A stretch of 64,000 nt of DNA from DASVEG01 sp035540495 (GTDB taxonomy: Bacteria; Actinomycetota; Acidimicrobiia; Acidimicrobiales; CADCTF01), in NCBI GenBank assembly GCA_035540495.1, contig DATLGL010000047.1:41769-105768 (forward strand). The letters are read 5' to 3'. Each line of letters starts with the position of its first letter. Positions within the stretch are counted from its first letter, which is position 1. A program made the position numbers and the translations under genes. A model generated the notes under the pieces. The model worked only from the letters and a program-made list of their open reading frames with translations. It was not told the origin of the DNA and made no database searches. Below are positions 24,371 through 34,606 of the stretch, piece by piece.

Positions 24371-27346
24371 ATGCACCGGAGCATTTTCCTCAACGCAGCT
24401 CAACGAGGCCTCAAGCTTCCTTGCACCACGCGCCGATCGGCGGTCATGCCCGGACAGGTGGTGCCGGCAGCGGTGGCGGCTGCTGCGCTCCTTGCCGCCG
24501 CTGCGCGTAGCGCACGCGGAGGAACGCCTCGCGGCGAAGCCGAGCGTGCGCTCTCGATCGTCGCGCTGCTCGTGCTTGCTGCCGCAGGGGCCATGTCGGC
24601 CTTCACGACGGCAGCCGCGCAGGGGCTTGCCGTCTTCGGTTCTGCGATCGCCGCGCTGACGGTGTGCCGGTGGCTGTGGCCCCGGCGCCGCAGAGGGGAC
24701 GTCGCCGTCGTGCTGTCGTCGACTGCGCTGGTGGCGACGACGGTCACCTTCGACGGGATGCAGGAGGCGGCGGTGGTGGCGGCCGGCCTGCTGATCGCGG
24801 TGACCACGATCGCCGCGGCTGGCGGGGGTGCTGCAGGGCTCGCTCTGCTGGTCTTCGCCGCGGCAGCGGCGACGGGCCTGGCGGACGCATCGGTGGCGGT
24901 GGCGGCTTGTGCGGCGCTGGCGGGCGCCGCGCTCGTCGCTTCTCGCACCTCGTCCGCCGTTGCAGCCTTCGGGGCGGCGGCCAGCGTGCTGGCCACGGTC
25001 GCGGGGATCGGTTCGATCCGCGCGGCGAGCCTCGTAGCGCTCGGCGCGCTGTTGCTCTCACTGCACGCACGATCGACGCTCGGCTCCGCGGCGGCGATGG
25101 GAGGACCTGCCATCGAGGAGGAGCCCGAGGTCGCTCAGGACTCGTTGGGCGAGCCTGGCGACGACCTGTTCCGCGCGCTCATCGCGGATGCGTCCGACAT
25201 GGTGACGCTCATCGATCCGAGCGGGCTGATCGAGTACCAGAACGACGCTGCGATCCGGTGGCTCTCGCCCGACGGCCGCGCTCAGGTCGGAAAGCCGATC
25301 GAGGCGGTCGTGCACCCCGATGATCGAGCGGTCCTCCTCGGTCTCCTCGACCCCGCAAGGCTGCTCGAGACCAGAGGCGTCGCGATCGAGCTGCGCCTAC
25401 GCGTTCCGAATGGCAGCTACGTGCGCACGGAAACGACCGTCAACAACCACGTGGCGAACAACGCGGTGCGGGCTCTCGCTCTCACGAGCCGCGACATCAG
25501 CGACCGGAAGATGCTCGAGGAGCAGCTCGTCGTCCGCGCGTTTCATGACTCCCTCACCGGGCTCGGCAACCGGGCGCTGTTCCGCGATCGCCTCGAACAC
25601 GCCGTCGCGTGGGCGCGGCGGTACGGCACCGGCATCGCGGTGCTGTTCATCGATCTCGACGGGTTCAAGCTCGTCAACGACACGCTTGGTCATGACGTCG
25701 GCGACGGGCTCCTCCAAGAGGTGGCGAAACGGCTCGCGTCGAACCTGCGCACGACAGACACCGTCGCCCGGATGGGTGGCGACGAGTTCGCGATCCTCCT
25801 CGAGGACCCTCGCGACGTCTCGGCTGCGGCGACCATCGCGGCTCGGATCCTCGCCTCTCTCCAGACCCCGATCTTCGTCGACCCCTTCCCGCTCAAGGTG
25901 TCCTGTTCTATCGGCCTCGACACGACGGGCGGCAAGCACGCGGTCAGCGCAGAGGATCTGCTTCGCAACGCGGATCTCGCGATGTACCGGGCGAAGGCGC
26001 TCGGCAAGAACCAGGTCGCCCGCTACGAACCGAACATGCGGGAAGAAGCCCAGCTCAGGATGCGACTCGAGAAGGAGCTGCGACTCGCGATCGACCGCGA
26101 CGAGCTCGTCCTCCACTACCAGCCCGTCGGTTCGATCGCGAGCGGCGAGATCACCGGCGTCGAGGCGCTCGTGCGGTGGCAGCATCCCGAGCGCGGGATG
26201 ATCCCCCCATCGGACTTCGTGCCGGTCGCCGAGGAGTCGGGGCTGATCGTGGAGCTCGGCCGGTGGGCCCTCGCCAAGGCGTGCACCGAGATGGCCGAGG
26301 TCTCGCAGCGAACCGGGCGCGAGTTCTGGGTGTCGGTGAACGTGGCGACCAGGCAGCTGCTCCAGCCGGGCCTGGTGCAGTCGGTGCGGGGAGCGCTCAA
26401 CCGGTCCGGGTTGCCCGCGCAACGCCTCGTCCTCGAGATCACCGAAGGCGCGCTCCTCGACGATCCGAAGGCGTGCGCGAGCCTCCTGCACCAGCTGCGC
26501 GGTCTTGGGGTCCGCCTGGCGATCGACGACTTCGGCACGGGTTACAGCTCGCTGTCGCGGCTCCGCAGCTTCGCCGTCGACAAGCTGAAGATCGACCGAT
26601 CGTTCATCCAGGAGATCGTGAACGCGTCCGACCACGCGCCGATCGTCGCTGCGGTGATGGCGATGGCCCACAGCCTCGGCTTGACCGCTGTGGCCGAGGG
26701 CGTCGAGACCGCCGACCAGCTCGCGTGCCTCCACCGGCACGGCTGCGAAGAGGTGCAGGGGTATCTCCTCGCTCGACCTTTGCCCGTGAACGACCTCGAG
26801 GTGATGTTGCGTCGCGAGGGCGATCTGCTCGCCTCGGTCGGAGTGCCTGCACGAGCTGCGGTCGCGGAGTCGCCGCTGTCGGCGCTGGTACGCGAAGCAG
26901 CGTCCTTGCGTGACCGGACCGGTACGCCCCGTGCCGACGTGGTTCCGCTGTTGTTGACGGAGCTGTCGCGCCAGCTCCACGCGTCGAGCGCGTACCTGGC
27001 CAAGGTCGACCTCGTGCGAGGCGGTGAGGAGGTCGTCGTGGCATCGCGTGGCGGTGCCGTCGATCTGCCGTCCCATCTCCTCATCGCCTCGGACAACCCG
27101 GGCACGTTCCGGACGGTGGTCGGCAACGACGTCCCGAGTGTCCTGCGCGAGCGGGGTGTGGCGTCGCTCACGGTCGTGCCGATGGTCGACGACGGTCCGC
27201 TCGCGTCGTATGTGCTCGCAGTCGTCGGCACGACGCCCTCCGCCCCACCGCCGCAGCACGTGGTGCTGATGGAGCTGTTGACACGGCTCCTCGGCGACAC
27301 GTCGGTGATCGAGTCGTCGCCGTCGGTGGTGGGCGCCGTCGCCTGA
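24371..27346 (+). CDS. Membrane PAS-GGDEF-EAL cyclic-di-GMP enzyme
   Basis: A 991-residue protein that can make or break cyclic di-GMP. An alanine-rich membrane region (about 30-240, five or more helices) leads to a PAS domain (about 265-385), a GGDEF domain with intact GGDEF near 468, an EAL domain (about 560-810) and a GAF-like C-terminus. The EAL domain keeps EALVRW, the Asn of SVNVA, EITEG, IDDFGTGYSSL, KIDRSF and the Glu of AEGVE, so phosphodiesterase activity is likely. The start may instead be the ATG at 24446, just before the first helix. Its neighbour pilT is a typical c-di-GMP-controlled function. Confidence 0.92.
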   Translation: MHRSIFLNAAQRGLKLPCTTRRSAVMPGQVVPAAVAAAALLAAAARSARGGTPRGEAERALSIVALLVLAAAGAMSAFTTAAAQGLAVFGSAIAALTVCRWLWPRRRRGDVAVVLSSTALVATTVTFDGMQEAAVVAAGLLIAVTTIAAAGGGAAGLALLVFAAAAATGLADASVAVAACAALAGAALVASRTSSAVAAFGAAASVLATVAGIGSIRAASLVALGALLLSLHARSTLGSAAAMGGPAIEEEPEVAQDSLGEPGDDLFRALIADASDMVTLIDPSGLIEYQNDAAIRWLSPDGRAQVGKPIEAVVHPDDRAVLLGLLDPARLLETRGVAIELRLRVPNGSYVRTETTVNNHVANNAVRALALTSRDISDRKMLEEQLVVRAFHDSLTGLGNRALFRDRLEHAVAWARRYGTGIAVLFIDLDGFKLVNDTLGHDVGDGLLQEVAKRLASNLRTTDTVARMGGDEFAILLEDPRDVSAAATIAARILASLQTPIFVDPFPLKVSCSIGLDTTGGKHAVSAEDLLRNADLAMYRAKALGKNQVARYEPNMREEAQLRMRLEKELRLAIDRDELVLHYQPVGSIASGEITGVEALVRWQHPERGMIPPSDFVPVAEESGLIVELGRWALAKACTEMAEVSQRTGREFWVSVNVATRQLLQPGLVQSVRGALNRSGLPAQRLVLEITEGALLDDPKACASLLHQLRGLGVRLAIDDFGTGYSSLSRLRSFAVDKLKIDRSFIQEIVNASDHAPIVAAVMAMAHSLGLTAVAEGVETADQLACLHRHGCEEVQGYLLARPLPVNDLEVMLRREGDLLASVGVPARAAVAESPLSALVREAASLRDRTGTPRADVVPLLLTELSRQLHASSAYLAKVDLVRGGEEVVVASRGGAVDLPSHLLIASDNPGTFRTVVGNDVPSVLRERGVASLTVVPMVDDGPLASYVLAVVGTTPSAPPPQHVVLMELLTRLLGDTSVIESSPSVVGAVA

Positions 27347-27358
27347 CAAGCTCGCGAG

Positions 27359-28162
27359 GTGGCCGCTTCCTCCGCCCTGCAGCCTCTGATCGCTCGCGCT
27401 GCGGCGCTCGTCGACGCGGCAGAGCGCGTGCTGGTGCTCACCGGCGCCGGCATCTCGACCGACTCCGGCATCCCCGACTACCGCGGTCCTCAGGGCGTGT
27501 GGACGAAGAACCCGGGTGCCGAGAAGATGGCGACGCTCGAGCACTACCTGACCGATCCGGAGATACGGAAGCGTTCGTGGCGGTCTCGGCTCGACACGCC
27601 GATCTTCCGCGCCGAGCCGAACGACGGCCACGCGGCGATCGTCGAGCTCGAGAAGCGGGGCAAGCTCCACGCGCTCGTCACCCAGAACGTCGACGGGCTG
27701 CACCTCAAGGCCGGCACGTCGCCGGAGAAGCTCGTCGAGATCCACGGGCACGTGCGCGACGTCGTCTGCTGGAGCTGCGGTGAGCGGGCGCCGATGGAGA
27801 AGGCACTCGACCGCGTGCGGGCGGGGGAGGAGGACCCGCCCTGTCACACCTGCGGCGGAATCCTGAAGTCCGCGACGATCTCGTTCGGCCAGCAGCTCGA
27901 GCGGGCGGACGTGCTGCGGATGGACCACGCAGCCATGACGTGCGACCTCGTCCTCGCCGTCGGGTCGACGCTGTCGGTGTGGCCGGCCGCGGGAGCGGTG
28001 CCGCGGGCGCTACGCCACGGAGCGAAGCTGATCATCGTGAACCAGGAGCGCACGGAGTTCGACGCGGAGGCCGATGTCGTGCTGCGTGCGTCGATCAGCG
28101 AGGTGCTCCCTGCCATCGTCCGCGGTGGATCACCTCCTCCGCCGGACGGCGCCCCCGCCTGA
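27359..28162 (+). CDS. Sir2-family NAD-dependent protein deacylase
   Basis: Removes acyl groups from lysine using NAD+. The 267-residue protein shows GAGIS and DYRGPQGVW in the NAD pocket, TQNVDGLH, the catalytic His in EIHGHV, and two zinc-binding pairs (CWSC and CHTC). It starts with GTG 12 bases after the GGDEF-EAL gene and may share its transcript. Its last 68 bases overlap the convergent nitroreductase gene. Confidence 0.94.
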   Translation: MAASSALQPLIARAAALVDAAERVLVLTGAGISTDSGIPDYRGPQGVWTKNPGAEKMATLEHYLTDPEIRKRSWRSRLDTPIFRAEPNDGHAAIVELEKRGKLHALVTQNVDGLHLKAGTSPEKLVEIHGHVRDVVCWSCGERAPMEKALDRVRAGEEDPPCHTCGGILKSATISFGQQLERADVLRMDHAAMTCDLVLAVGSTLSVWPAAGAVPRALRHGAKLIIVNQERTEFDAEADVVLRASISEVLPAIVRGGSPPPPDGAPA

Positions 28163-28712
28163 GCGACGGCGACGGCTCGTCGGGCTCGGGATACCCGATC
28201 GCGATCGCGCCGATCGGCGTGTACGCATCCGGCACATCGAACGCCTTCCGAAAGCGCCCCATGCGAGCCGGGAAGATGCCGAAGAACAGCGCGCCGAGGC
28301 CCGCGTCGACGGCGGTGAGCAGCATCAGCATCGAGGCCATGCCCGTGTCGATGTCCCAGTAGGGGACGGGCCAGTGGTCGTCCGCTCGGTCGGTCCATCC
28401 CTTGTCTGCCTCGGCGTAGCGGTCGATGTACGCCTGCTTGTGCGAGAGGGGGACGACGATCAGGGGCGCGTCGAAGAGCCCCTGCCAGCGGAACGATGTC
28501 CGGTCTGTCTCGTCGGGAGGGAACGTCGCGTTCCAGAACCGCTCGGTGTCGTCTCTCCCCTCGAGGACCAGGAAGGCCCACCCCTGGCTGAAGCCGGCCG
28601 ACGGTGCCCGCTGCGCGTTCGAGAGGATCCGGTCGACCACGTCTTCCGGAACCGGCCGCGGCGCGAAGTTGCGCACCATCCGGCGGCGGCGGACGACGTC
28701 TTGGAACTCCAT
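28095..28712 (-). CDS. Nitroreductase-family flavoprotein
   Basis: A 205-residue FMN-dependent oxidoreductase. The N-terminal RRRRMVRNFAPRPVPEDVVDRIL motif with its FMN-binding arginines and the central GMASMLMLLTAVDAGLGALF segment are typical of the family. The substrate is unknown; relatives reduce nitro compounds, quinones or F420-linked substrates. AAGGA lies 9 bases before the ATG. The 3' end overlaps the sirtuin gene by 68 bases. Confidence 0.88.
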   Translation of the reverse strand: MEFQDVVRRRRMVRNFAPRPVPEDVVDRILSNAQRAPSAGFSQGWAFLVLEGRDDTERFWNATFPPDETDRTSFRWQGLFDAPLIVVPLSHKQAYIDRYAEADKGWTDRADDHWPVPYWDIDTGMASMLMLLTAVDAGLGALFFGIFPARMGRFRKAFDVPDAYTPIGAIAIGYPEPDEPSPSLRRGRRPAEEVIHRGRWQGAPR

Positions 28713-28793
28713 GTGTCAAATCCTTGTCAGACGGACGCCGTGGTCGTGGTCGACACTCGGACGAAGATCCTGTTCGAGCCTTGGGGAGGCGCG

Positions 28794-29231
28794 ATGTTCC
28801 GTTCGATCGTGGTGGGCACGGATGGCTCACCGACCGCTACAGAAGCCGTCCGCCAGGCGACGGCGCTGGCCCGCCTCGGCGGCGGAACCGTGCACCTCGT
28901 CAGCGCGTACCGCCCCCTCGAGAGCTACGCAACGGTCGCGGAGGCGCTCCCGCCGAACGTGCACGACCTGATCGATCCGGCGGGAATAGCTCGCGGCGTT
29001 CTCGACGAGGCGGCCGCGAAGGTGCGGGCCGAGGGCGTCGAGTGCGAGGTCCACGGGCGCGCCGGTGACGCGGCCCAGGCGCTCATCGAGGTCGCCGAGG
29101 CGAACGGAGCCGACGTGATCGTCGTCGGGAACAAGGGCATGCACTCGAAGGCACGGTTCCTGTTGGGCTCAGTGCCGAACAAGGTCTCGCACCACGCCCC
29201 GTGCGCGGTGCTTATCGCGAGGACGGCGTGA
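28794..29231 (+). CDS. Universal stress protein (UspA family)
   Basis: A single-domain Usp of 145 residues. The N-terminal IVVGTDGSPTATEAV strand and the C-terminal ATP-binding motif GNKGMHSKARFLLGS followed by VSHHAPCAVLI are intact, so ATP binding is likely. The ATG at 28794 has an excellent GGGGAGG site 4 bases upstream; longer in-frame starts would lie inside the opposite nitroreductase gene. Confidence 0.93.
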   Translation: MFRSIVVGTDGSPTATEAVRQATALARLGGGTVHLVSAYRPLESYATVAEALPPNVHDLIDPAGIARGVLDEAAAKVRAEGVECEVHGRAGDAAQALIEVAEANGADVIVVGNKGMHSKARFLLGSVPNKVSHHAPCAVLIARTA

Positions 29232-29284
29232 CCTCCGGGATCAGCTGGGTGTAGTTCGGGAGGCGGGAATTCCGACCTGTCCGG

Positions 29285-29290
29285 TAGGGT
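29285..29290 (+). promoter_or_regulatory. Candidate -10 box (TAGGGT) of the rhodanese-MoeB gene
   Basis: TAGGGT ends 10 bases before the ATG at 29301, and no ribosome-binding site is visible between them. The same hexamer occurs at 17711 and 35540. Confidence 0.35.
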
Positions 29291-29300
29291 TTTACTCGCT

Positions 29301-30485
29301 ATGCCGAGCTTCCGAGAGCTTCTGAACGCGACCAAGGCGCGCATCCAAGAGATCGACACGGCCGAGGCCGAGTCACGCCTGAAGGAGCGCCAGCCGGTGC
29401 TGCTCGACGTGCGCGAGCCCGACGAGTACGAGCAGGGCGCGATCCCGGGCGCGATCCACATCCCACGGGGGCACCTGGAGAGCCAGGTCGAGTCGAAGGT
29501 CACCGACAAAGACGCCGAGGTGCTGATCTACTGCGCCGGCGGCGTCCGCTCCGCCTTCGCGGCCGACACGCTCACCCAGCTCGGCTACACGAACGCCATC
29601 TCGGTCGCGGGTGGGTTCAACAAGTGGAAGAACGAGGGCCGCGACTGGAAGACGCCTCAGACGCTCTCGGGCGAGCAGCGCAACCGCTACCAGCGCCACC
29701 TCCTCCTTCCCGAGGTCGGTGAGGTCGGCCAGCAGAAGCTGCTCGACTCGAAGGTCCTCCTGCTCGGCGCCGGCGGCCTCGGGTCGCCTGCTGCCCTCTA
29801 CCTGGCAGCTGCGGGCGTGGGCACGCTCGGCATCATCGACATGGACGTGGTCGACGAGTCGAACCTGCAGCGCCAGATCCTCCACAACATGGACCGCATC
29901 GGGGAGCGCAAGGTCGACTCCGCGAAGAAGACGCTGACCCTGCTGAACCCCGACGTCAACGTCGTCACCTACGACGTCCGCCTCGGCGCCGACAACATCC
30001 TCGACATCATCGACGGCTACGACGTCATCGTCGACGGCACCGACAACTTCCCGACGCGCTACCTCGTGAACGACGCGTCGCTCCTCAAGAAGATCCCGGT
30101 CGTCTACGGCGCCATCTTCCGCTTCGAGGGTCAGGCATCGGTCTTCCACCCCTACGAGGGCCCGTGCTACCGCTGCCTGCTGCCCGAGCCGCCGCCCGCC
30201 GAGCTCGCGCCGTCGTGCGCCGAGGCCGGCGTCCTCGGCGTGCTGCCGGGCATCATCGGCTCGATCCAGGCCATGGAGGCGATCAAGATCCTCCTCGGTC
30301 TCGGCGACAGCCTTGCCGGTCGCCTGCTCGCGTACGACGCGCTCGAGGAGTCGTTCCGCACGTTCAAGGTGCCGCGCGATCCCGACTGCCCCGCGTGCGG
30401 TCCGAACGCGGGCGAGATCGTCATCGCCGAGTACGACGAGCTGTGCATGCCGCATCCTCGGGAAGCCCCGCCCGCCGCTTCCTGA
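29301..30485 (+). CDS. Rhodanese-ThiF/MoeB fusion (sulfur-carrier adenylyltransferase)
   Basis: Activates the C-terminus of a ubiquitin-like sulfur carrier (MoaD- or CysO-like) by adenylylation and can load sulfur onto it. The rhodanese domain comes first (about 10-115, catalytic Cys in LIYCAGG) and the E1-like domain second (about 125-390: GAGGLGSPAALYLAAAG, the Arg of NLQRQ, DGTDNF, and zinc pairs CYRC and CPAC). The familiar actinobacterial MoeZ has the reverse order, with rhodanese at the C-terminus. No carrier or target gene is adjacent, so the pathway (molybdopterin, cysteine or thiamine) is open. Confidence 0.92.
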   Translation: MPSFRELLNATKARIQEIDTAEAESRLKERQPVLLDVREPDEYEQGAIPGAIHIPRGHLESQVESKVTDKDAEVLIYCAGGVRSAFAADTLTQLGYTNAISVAGGFNKWKNEGRDWKTPQTLSGEQRNRYQRHLLLPEVGEVGQQKLLDSKVLLLGAGGLGSPAALYLAAAGVGTLGIIDMDVVDESNLQRQILHNMDRIGERKVDSAKKTLTLLNPDVNVVTYDVRLGADNILDIIDGYDVIVDGTDNFPTRYLVNDASLLKKIPVVYGAIFRFEGQASVFHPYEGPCYRCLLPEPPPAELAPSCAEAGVLGVLPGIIGSIQAMEAIKILLGLGDSLAGRLLAYDALEESFRTFKVPRDPDCPACGPNAGEIVIAEYDELCMPHPREAPPAAS

Positions 30486-30500
30486 CGGCTGGCAGCGGCT

Positions 30501-30615
30501 GACACTTCACGCTGATCGCGAGGGATGAACCCCGGTAACGGGGAACAAGTGGTGCCGAAGCGACATCTCGGGACGAGACGGTGGGACAGTCCCGACCGAG
30601 GTTCGGAGGCATCGG
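30501..30615 (+). promoter_or_regulatory. Structured leader of the protease gene
   Basis: The 130-base gap before the protease gene can fold into several hairpins: CCCCG-GTAA-CGGGG (30530-30543) with a GNRA-type loop; TCGGGAC (30568-30574) with GTCCCGA (30589-30595); and CCGA (30596-30599) with TCGG (30603-30606), which would cover part of the ribosome-binding site GGAGG (30605-30609). The last two compete for neighbouring bases. I could not match it to a known riboswitch class. Confidence 0.35.
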
Positions 30616-31794
30616 ATGCTACGAAAGCGGCTCGCCGCCGGAGCGTTGGCGCTCGCGGTCGGCCTTGCGGGCGCGGGAACCGTGCTCAGCGGAACCAACG
30701 CATCGGGCGTGACCACGTCGAGCGATCCCGTCGAGATCGGGAACTACCAGCTGACGGCGGAGAAGCTCGACGCGCTGCGCCTGCGTTGGGGCCAGCAGCT
30801 CATCGACCGCCACGGCACCGGCACGTGGGCGCCGATGCGGTTCGACCTGGGCGACGAGGAGCTGGCGCTGATGGGCCTGCCCTCCAAGGACGTGCTCGCC
30901 AAGCACCGGTATCCCGAGCCCACGTACTTCGACGAGTCGGGCAACCCGAAGCGGATCCCGCTCGCGAAGGGCGGGGGCAAGGGCAGCGGTGACTCCGCTG
31001 GCGGCGATCCGCAGAGCGACTCCGCCGTCGCCGCCTACGCGGGCGCCGGTTTCCTCGGGATCCGCCCAGGCGGTCTCCTGCTGACGGTGACCGACAAGGC
31101 GATCGGCTGGTGCTCGTTCGCCCACGTCTACGGGACGCCCGGGTCGTACAAGATCAGCACCGCGGGCCACTGCGGCAAGGTCGGCGACGTCGCGACCGTG
31201 ATCGGCGTGATCGGCAACCACACGCCGGTGCTGATCGACATCGGCCGCTACTCGAAGTCGACCGGCGACGGCGGCATCGGGAAGGACTGGGCGCTCATCG
31301 ACATCGAGCCGCAGTTCCAGGACCTGGTGACGCCGACGATGGCCGGTTGGGGCGGCCCGTTCGGCATGTACACCGCCACCGGCGACGTCGTCGCGTTCAA
31401 CTACTCCGGCCGCAACCTGCTGCCGTCCCCGAGCGTCAACCCGAACCCCATGCTGGCGCAGCAGATCGTCCACTACGGCCACGGCACTGGGCTCGGATTC
31501 CTCGTCGGGACGCCGCGATCGGGTACCGCGCTGTCGTGGAAGCCGGCGTACTACACCTTCTTCGGCGCCATCTCCCCGGGTGACTCGGGCTCCGGCTCGA
31601 ACACCGTCACCGGTGACACCGTCGGTGCCCAGCGGGAGGCGGCCGGCATCAACACGCACATCTACCTCGACGGGATCCAGCCGTTCAAGACCGGCACGGG
31701 GTACCTCGCCGGCACGCGGGCGACGCTGGTGAGCGCAACGCTGGCGAACGGCCAGCTGCTGCCGTACCCCGCTCCGGTCCCGGTCGCTCCGTAG
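30616..31794 (+). CDS. Secreted trypsin-like serine protease
   Basis: A 392-residue exported protein with an N-terminal signal peptide (RKRLAAGALALAVGLAGAG) and a pre-region of about 130 residues. The chymotrypsin-fold triad is recognisable: His in STAGHC (near 186), Asp in KDWALIDI (near 225) and Ser in PGDSGSGS (near 325). GDSGS replaces the usual GDSGG. The C-terminus is proline-rich. Translation starts at an ATG with GGAGG 6 bases upstream, behind a structured leader. Substrate unknown; loss of activity cannot be excluded. Confidence 0.82.
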   Translation: MLRKRLAAGALALAVGLAGAGTVLSGTNASGVTTSSDPVEIGNYQLTAEKLDALRLRWGQQLIDRHGTGTWAPMRFDLGDEELALMGLPSKDVLAKHRYPEPTYFDESGNPKRIPLAKGGGKGSGDSAGGDPQSDSAVAAYAGAGFLGIRPGGLLLTVTDKAIGWCSFAHVYGTPGSYKISTAGHCGKVGDVATVIGVIGNHTPVLIDIGRYSKSTGDGGIGKDWALIDIEPQFQDLVTPTMAGWGGPFGMYTATGDVVAFNYSGRNLLPSPSVNPNPMLAQQIVHYGHGTGLGFLVGTPRSGTALSWKPAYYTFFGAISPGDSGSGSNTVTGDTVGAQREAAGINTHIYLDGIQPFKTGTGYLAGTRATLVSATLANGQLLPYPAPVPVAP

Positions 31795-31828
31795 CCGTTT
31801 CGACTCGTTGCTTCAACAGCGGCGGGCG

Positions 31829-31834
31829 TAGCCT
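31829..31834 (+). promoter_or_regulatory. Candidate -10 box (TAGCCT) of the mutase gene
   Basis: TAGCCT ends 8 bases before the ATG at 31843; a TTGCTT at 31808-31813 lies 15 bases upstream and could act as a weak -35. Confidence 0.35.
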
Positions 31835-31842
31835 TTCGAGCT

Positions 31843-33435
<1,593 letters not shown>

Positions 33436-33439
33436 TGTC

Positions 33440-34591
33440 GTGAAGATGCCGTCGAGGCGGGTGGTGGTGGTCGTCGCCACCACGCTCGTCGTCGGTGGTG
33501 TCGTCGCCGGCGCCACCGTCGGAGGCGATGGTGGTCGTGACGCGCGCGGAGCCTCCGCGGCGTCGACCACCTCCACGACCTCCGCGCGCACGACCTCGAC
33601 CGAGCAGGCCCCGGCGGATGACGGCGACGAGCAGGAGTCGACGACGACGTCTTCGCGGATCGACTTCCTGTCCGAGCCCATCGGCCCGCGGATGGTCTTC
33701 CTCGTCGCCGAGGCCGAGGTCGTCGTCGTCGATCTCGACGCGAACGTCGTCCGGCGAGTCCCGCACGAGATCAAGATCGCGTCCGATGGCCGGGCGGGCG
33801 CAATCGCGTTCGCGGCGGGGACGTCCGGTGTGTTCCTCGCCGGAGGTGGCCGGATCCACTTCCTCGGCAGGAACGCGCAGGGCCCACCCGACGACATCGG
33901 CGAAGCCATCGTCGCGATCCCGTCGACGACGGCGGGCAGAGCATGGGTCGCGCGCGAGCGCGGCGGCGGGTTCGTCCTCGTCGAGATCGACACCGGCGGC
34001 CGCGAGACGCGAACGTCCGCACGGCTGCCGGACGACATGACGCCGGTCGGTTCCGCCGGCGACACCGTCGTGCTGCAGTCCGCAGCCGATGCCCTCGTCG
34101 CCTGGTCCCCTGCCACCGGTACGGCGTCGTGGACCACCGACTCCGCGGCCGAGTACATCGGCTCGTCGCGAGGACGTGTCGTGTGGCGGCGTCCGTGCTC
34201 GTCACCTCTCTGCACCGTGCACGTGACCGACCCGGCGACGGGACGCGACGAAACCATCCCGATCCCGGAGTTCGGCGTCGGCTGGTCGAGCAGCTACGAG
34301 GTCGACCCGACCGGCCGGTACCTCGGAGCGCTGACCGGCGAATACCGCCGCGACAGCGCGGCGTTCGAGGTGGTTGTCGTCGACCTCGAGACACGGCTGG
34401 TCGCAGCGGAGGAGGCGTTCGAACCCGGCGACCTCGCGTGGTCGCCCGACGGTCGATGGCTGTTCCAGTCGGGGGAGGCCGACTTCGGCCTGCAACTGCG
34501 ATGGGCCTACCGCCTCGACGGCAGCTCCTTGCGGCGCGTCGACCTCCGCCTCCCGGAGCGGTACCAGACCCTCGCCACGGTCGTTCTCTGA
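33440..34591 (+). CDS. Secreted or anchored WD40/TolB-like beta-propeller protein
   Basis: A 383-residue protein with an N-terminal signal or anchor helix (VVVVVATTLVVGGVVAG), a Thr/Ser-rich linker (about 38-75), then repeating beta-strand units such as DLAWSPDGRWLF and SYEVDPTGRYLG, typical of TolB/WD40-like propellers. It is not related to the GYW repeat proteins. It starts 4 bases after the mutase gene and may be co-transcribed. The ATG at 33446 is an alternative start. Function unknown. Confidence 0.75.
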   Translation: MKMPSRRVVVVVATTLVVGGVVAGATVGGDGGRDARGASAASTTSTTSARTTSTEQAPADDGDEQESTTTSSRIDFLSEPIGPRMVFLVAEAEVVVVDLDANVVRRVPHEIKIASDGRAGAIAFAAGTSGVFLAGGGRIHFLGRNAQGPPDDIGEAIVAIPSTTAGRAWVARERGGGFVLVEIDTGGRETRTSARLPDDMTPVGSAGDTVVLQSAADALVAWSPATGTASWTTDSAAEYIGSSRGRVVWRRPCSSPLCTVHVTDPATGRDETIPIPEFGVGWSSSYEVDPTGRYLGALTGEYRRDSAAFEVVVVDLETRLVAAEEAFEPGDLAWSPDGRWLFQSGEADFGLQLRWAYRLDGSSLRRVDLRLPERYQTLATVVL

Positions 34592-34606
34592 ATCGCGCCG
34601 GACGCC

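Noticed and set aside
25397..27928. 843-codon minus-strand frame opposite the GGDEF-EAL and sirtuin genes
   Set aside because: Runs across two well-supported genes and shows no domain; frame openness comes from high GC.
30501..30615. Cyclic-di-AMP or cyclic-di-GMP riboswitch upstream of the protease gene
   Set aside because: The conserved core sequences I know for those classes are absent; only unassigned hairpins remain.
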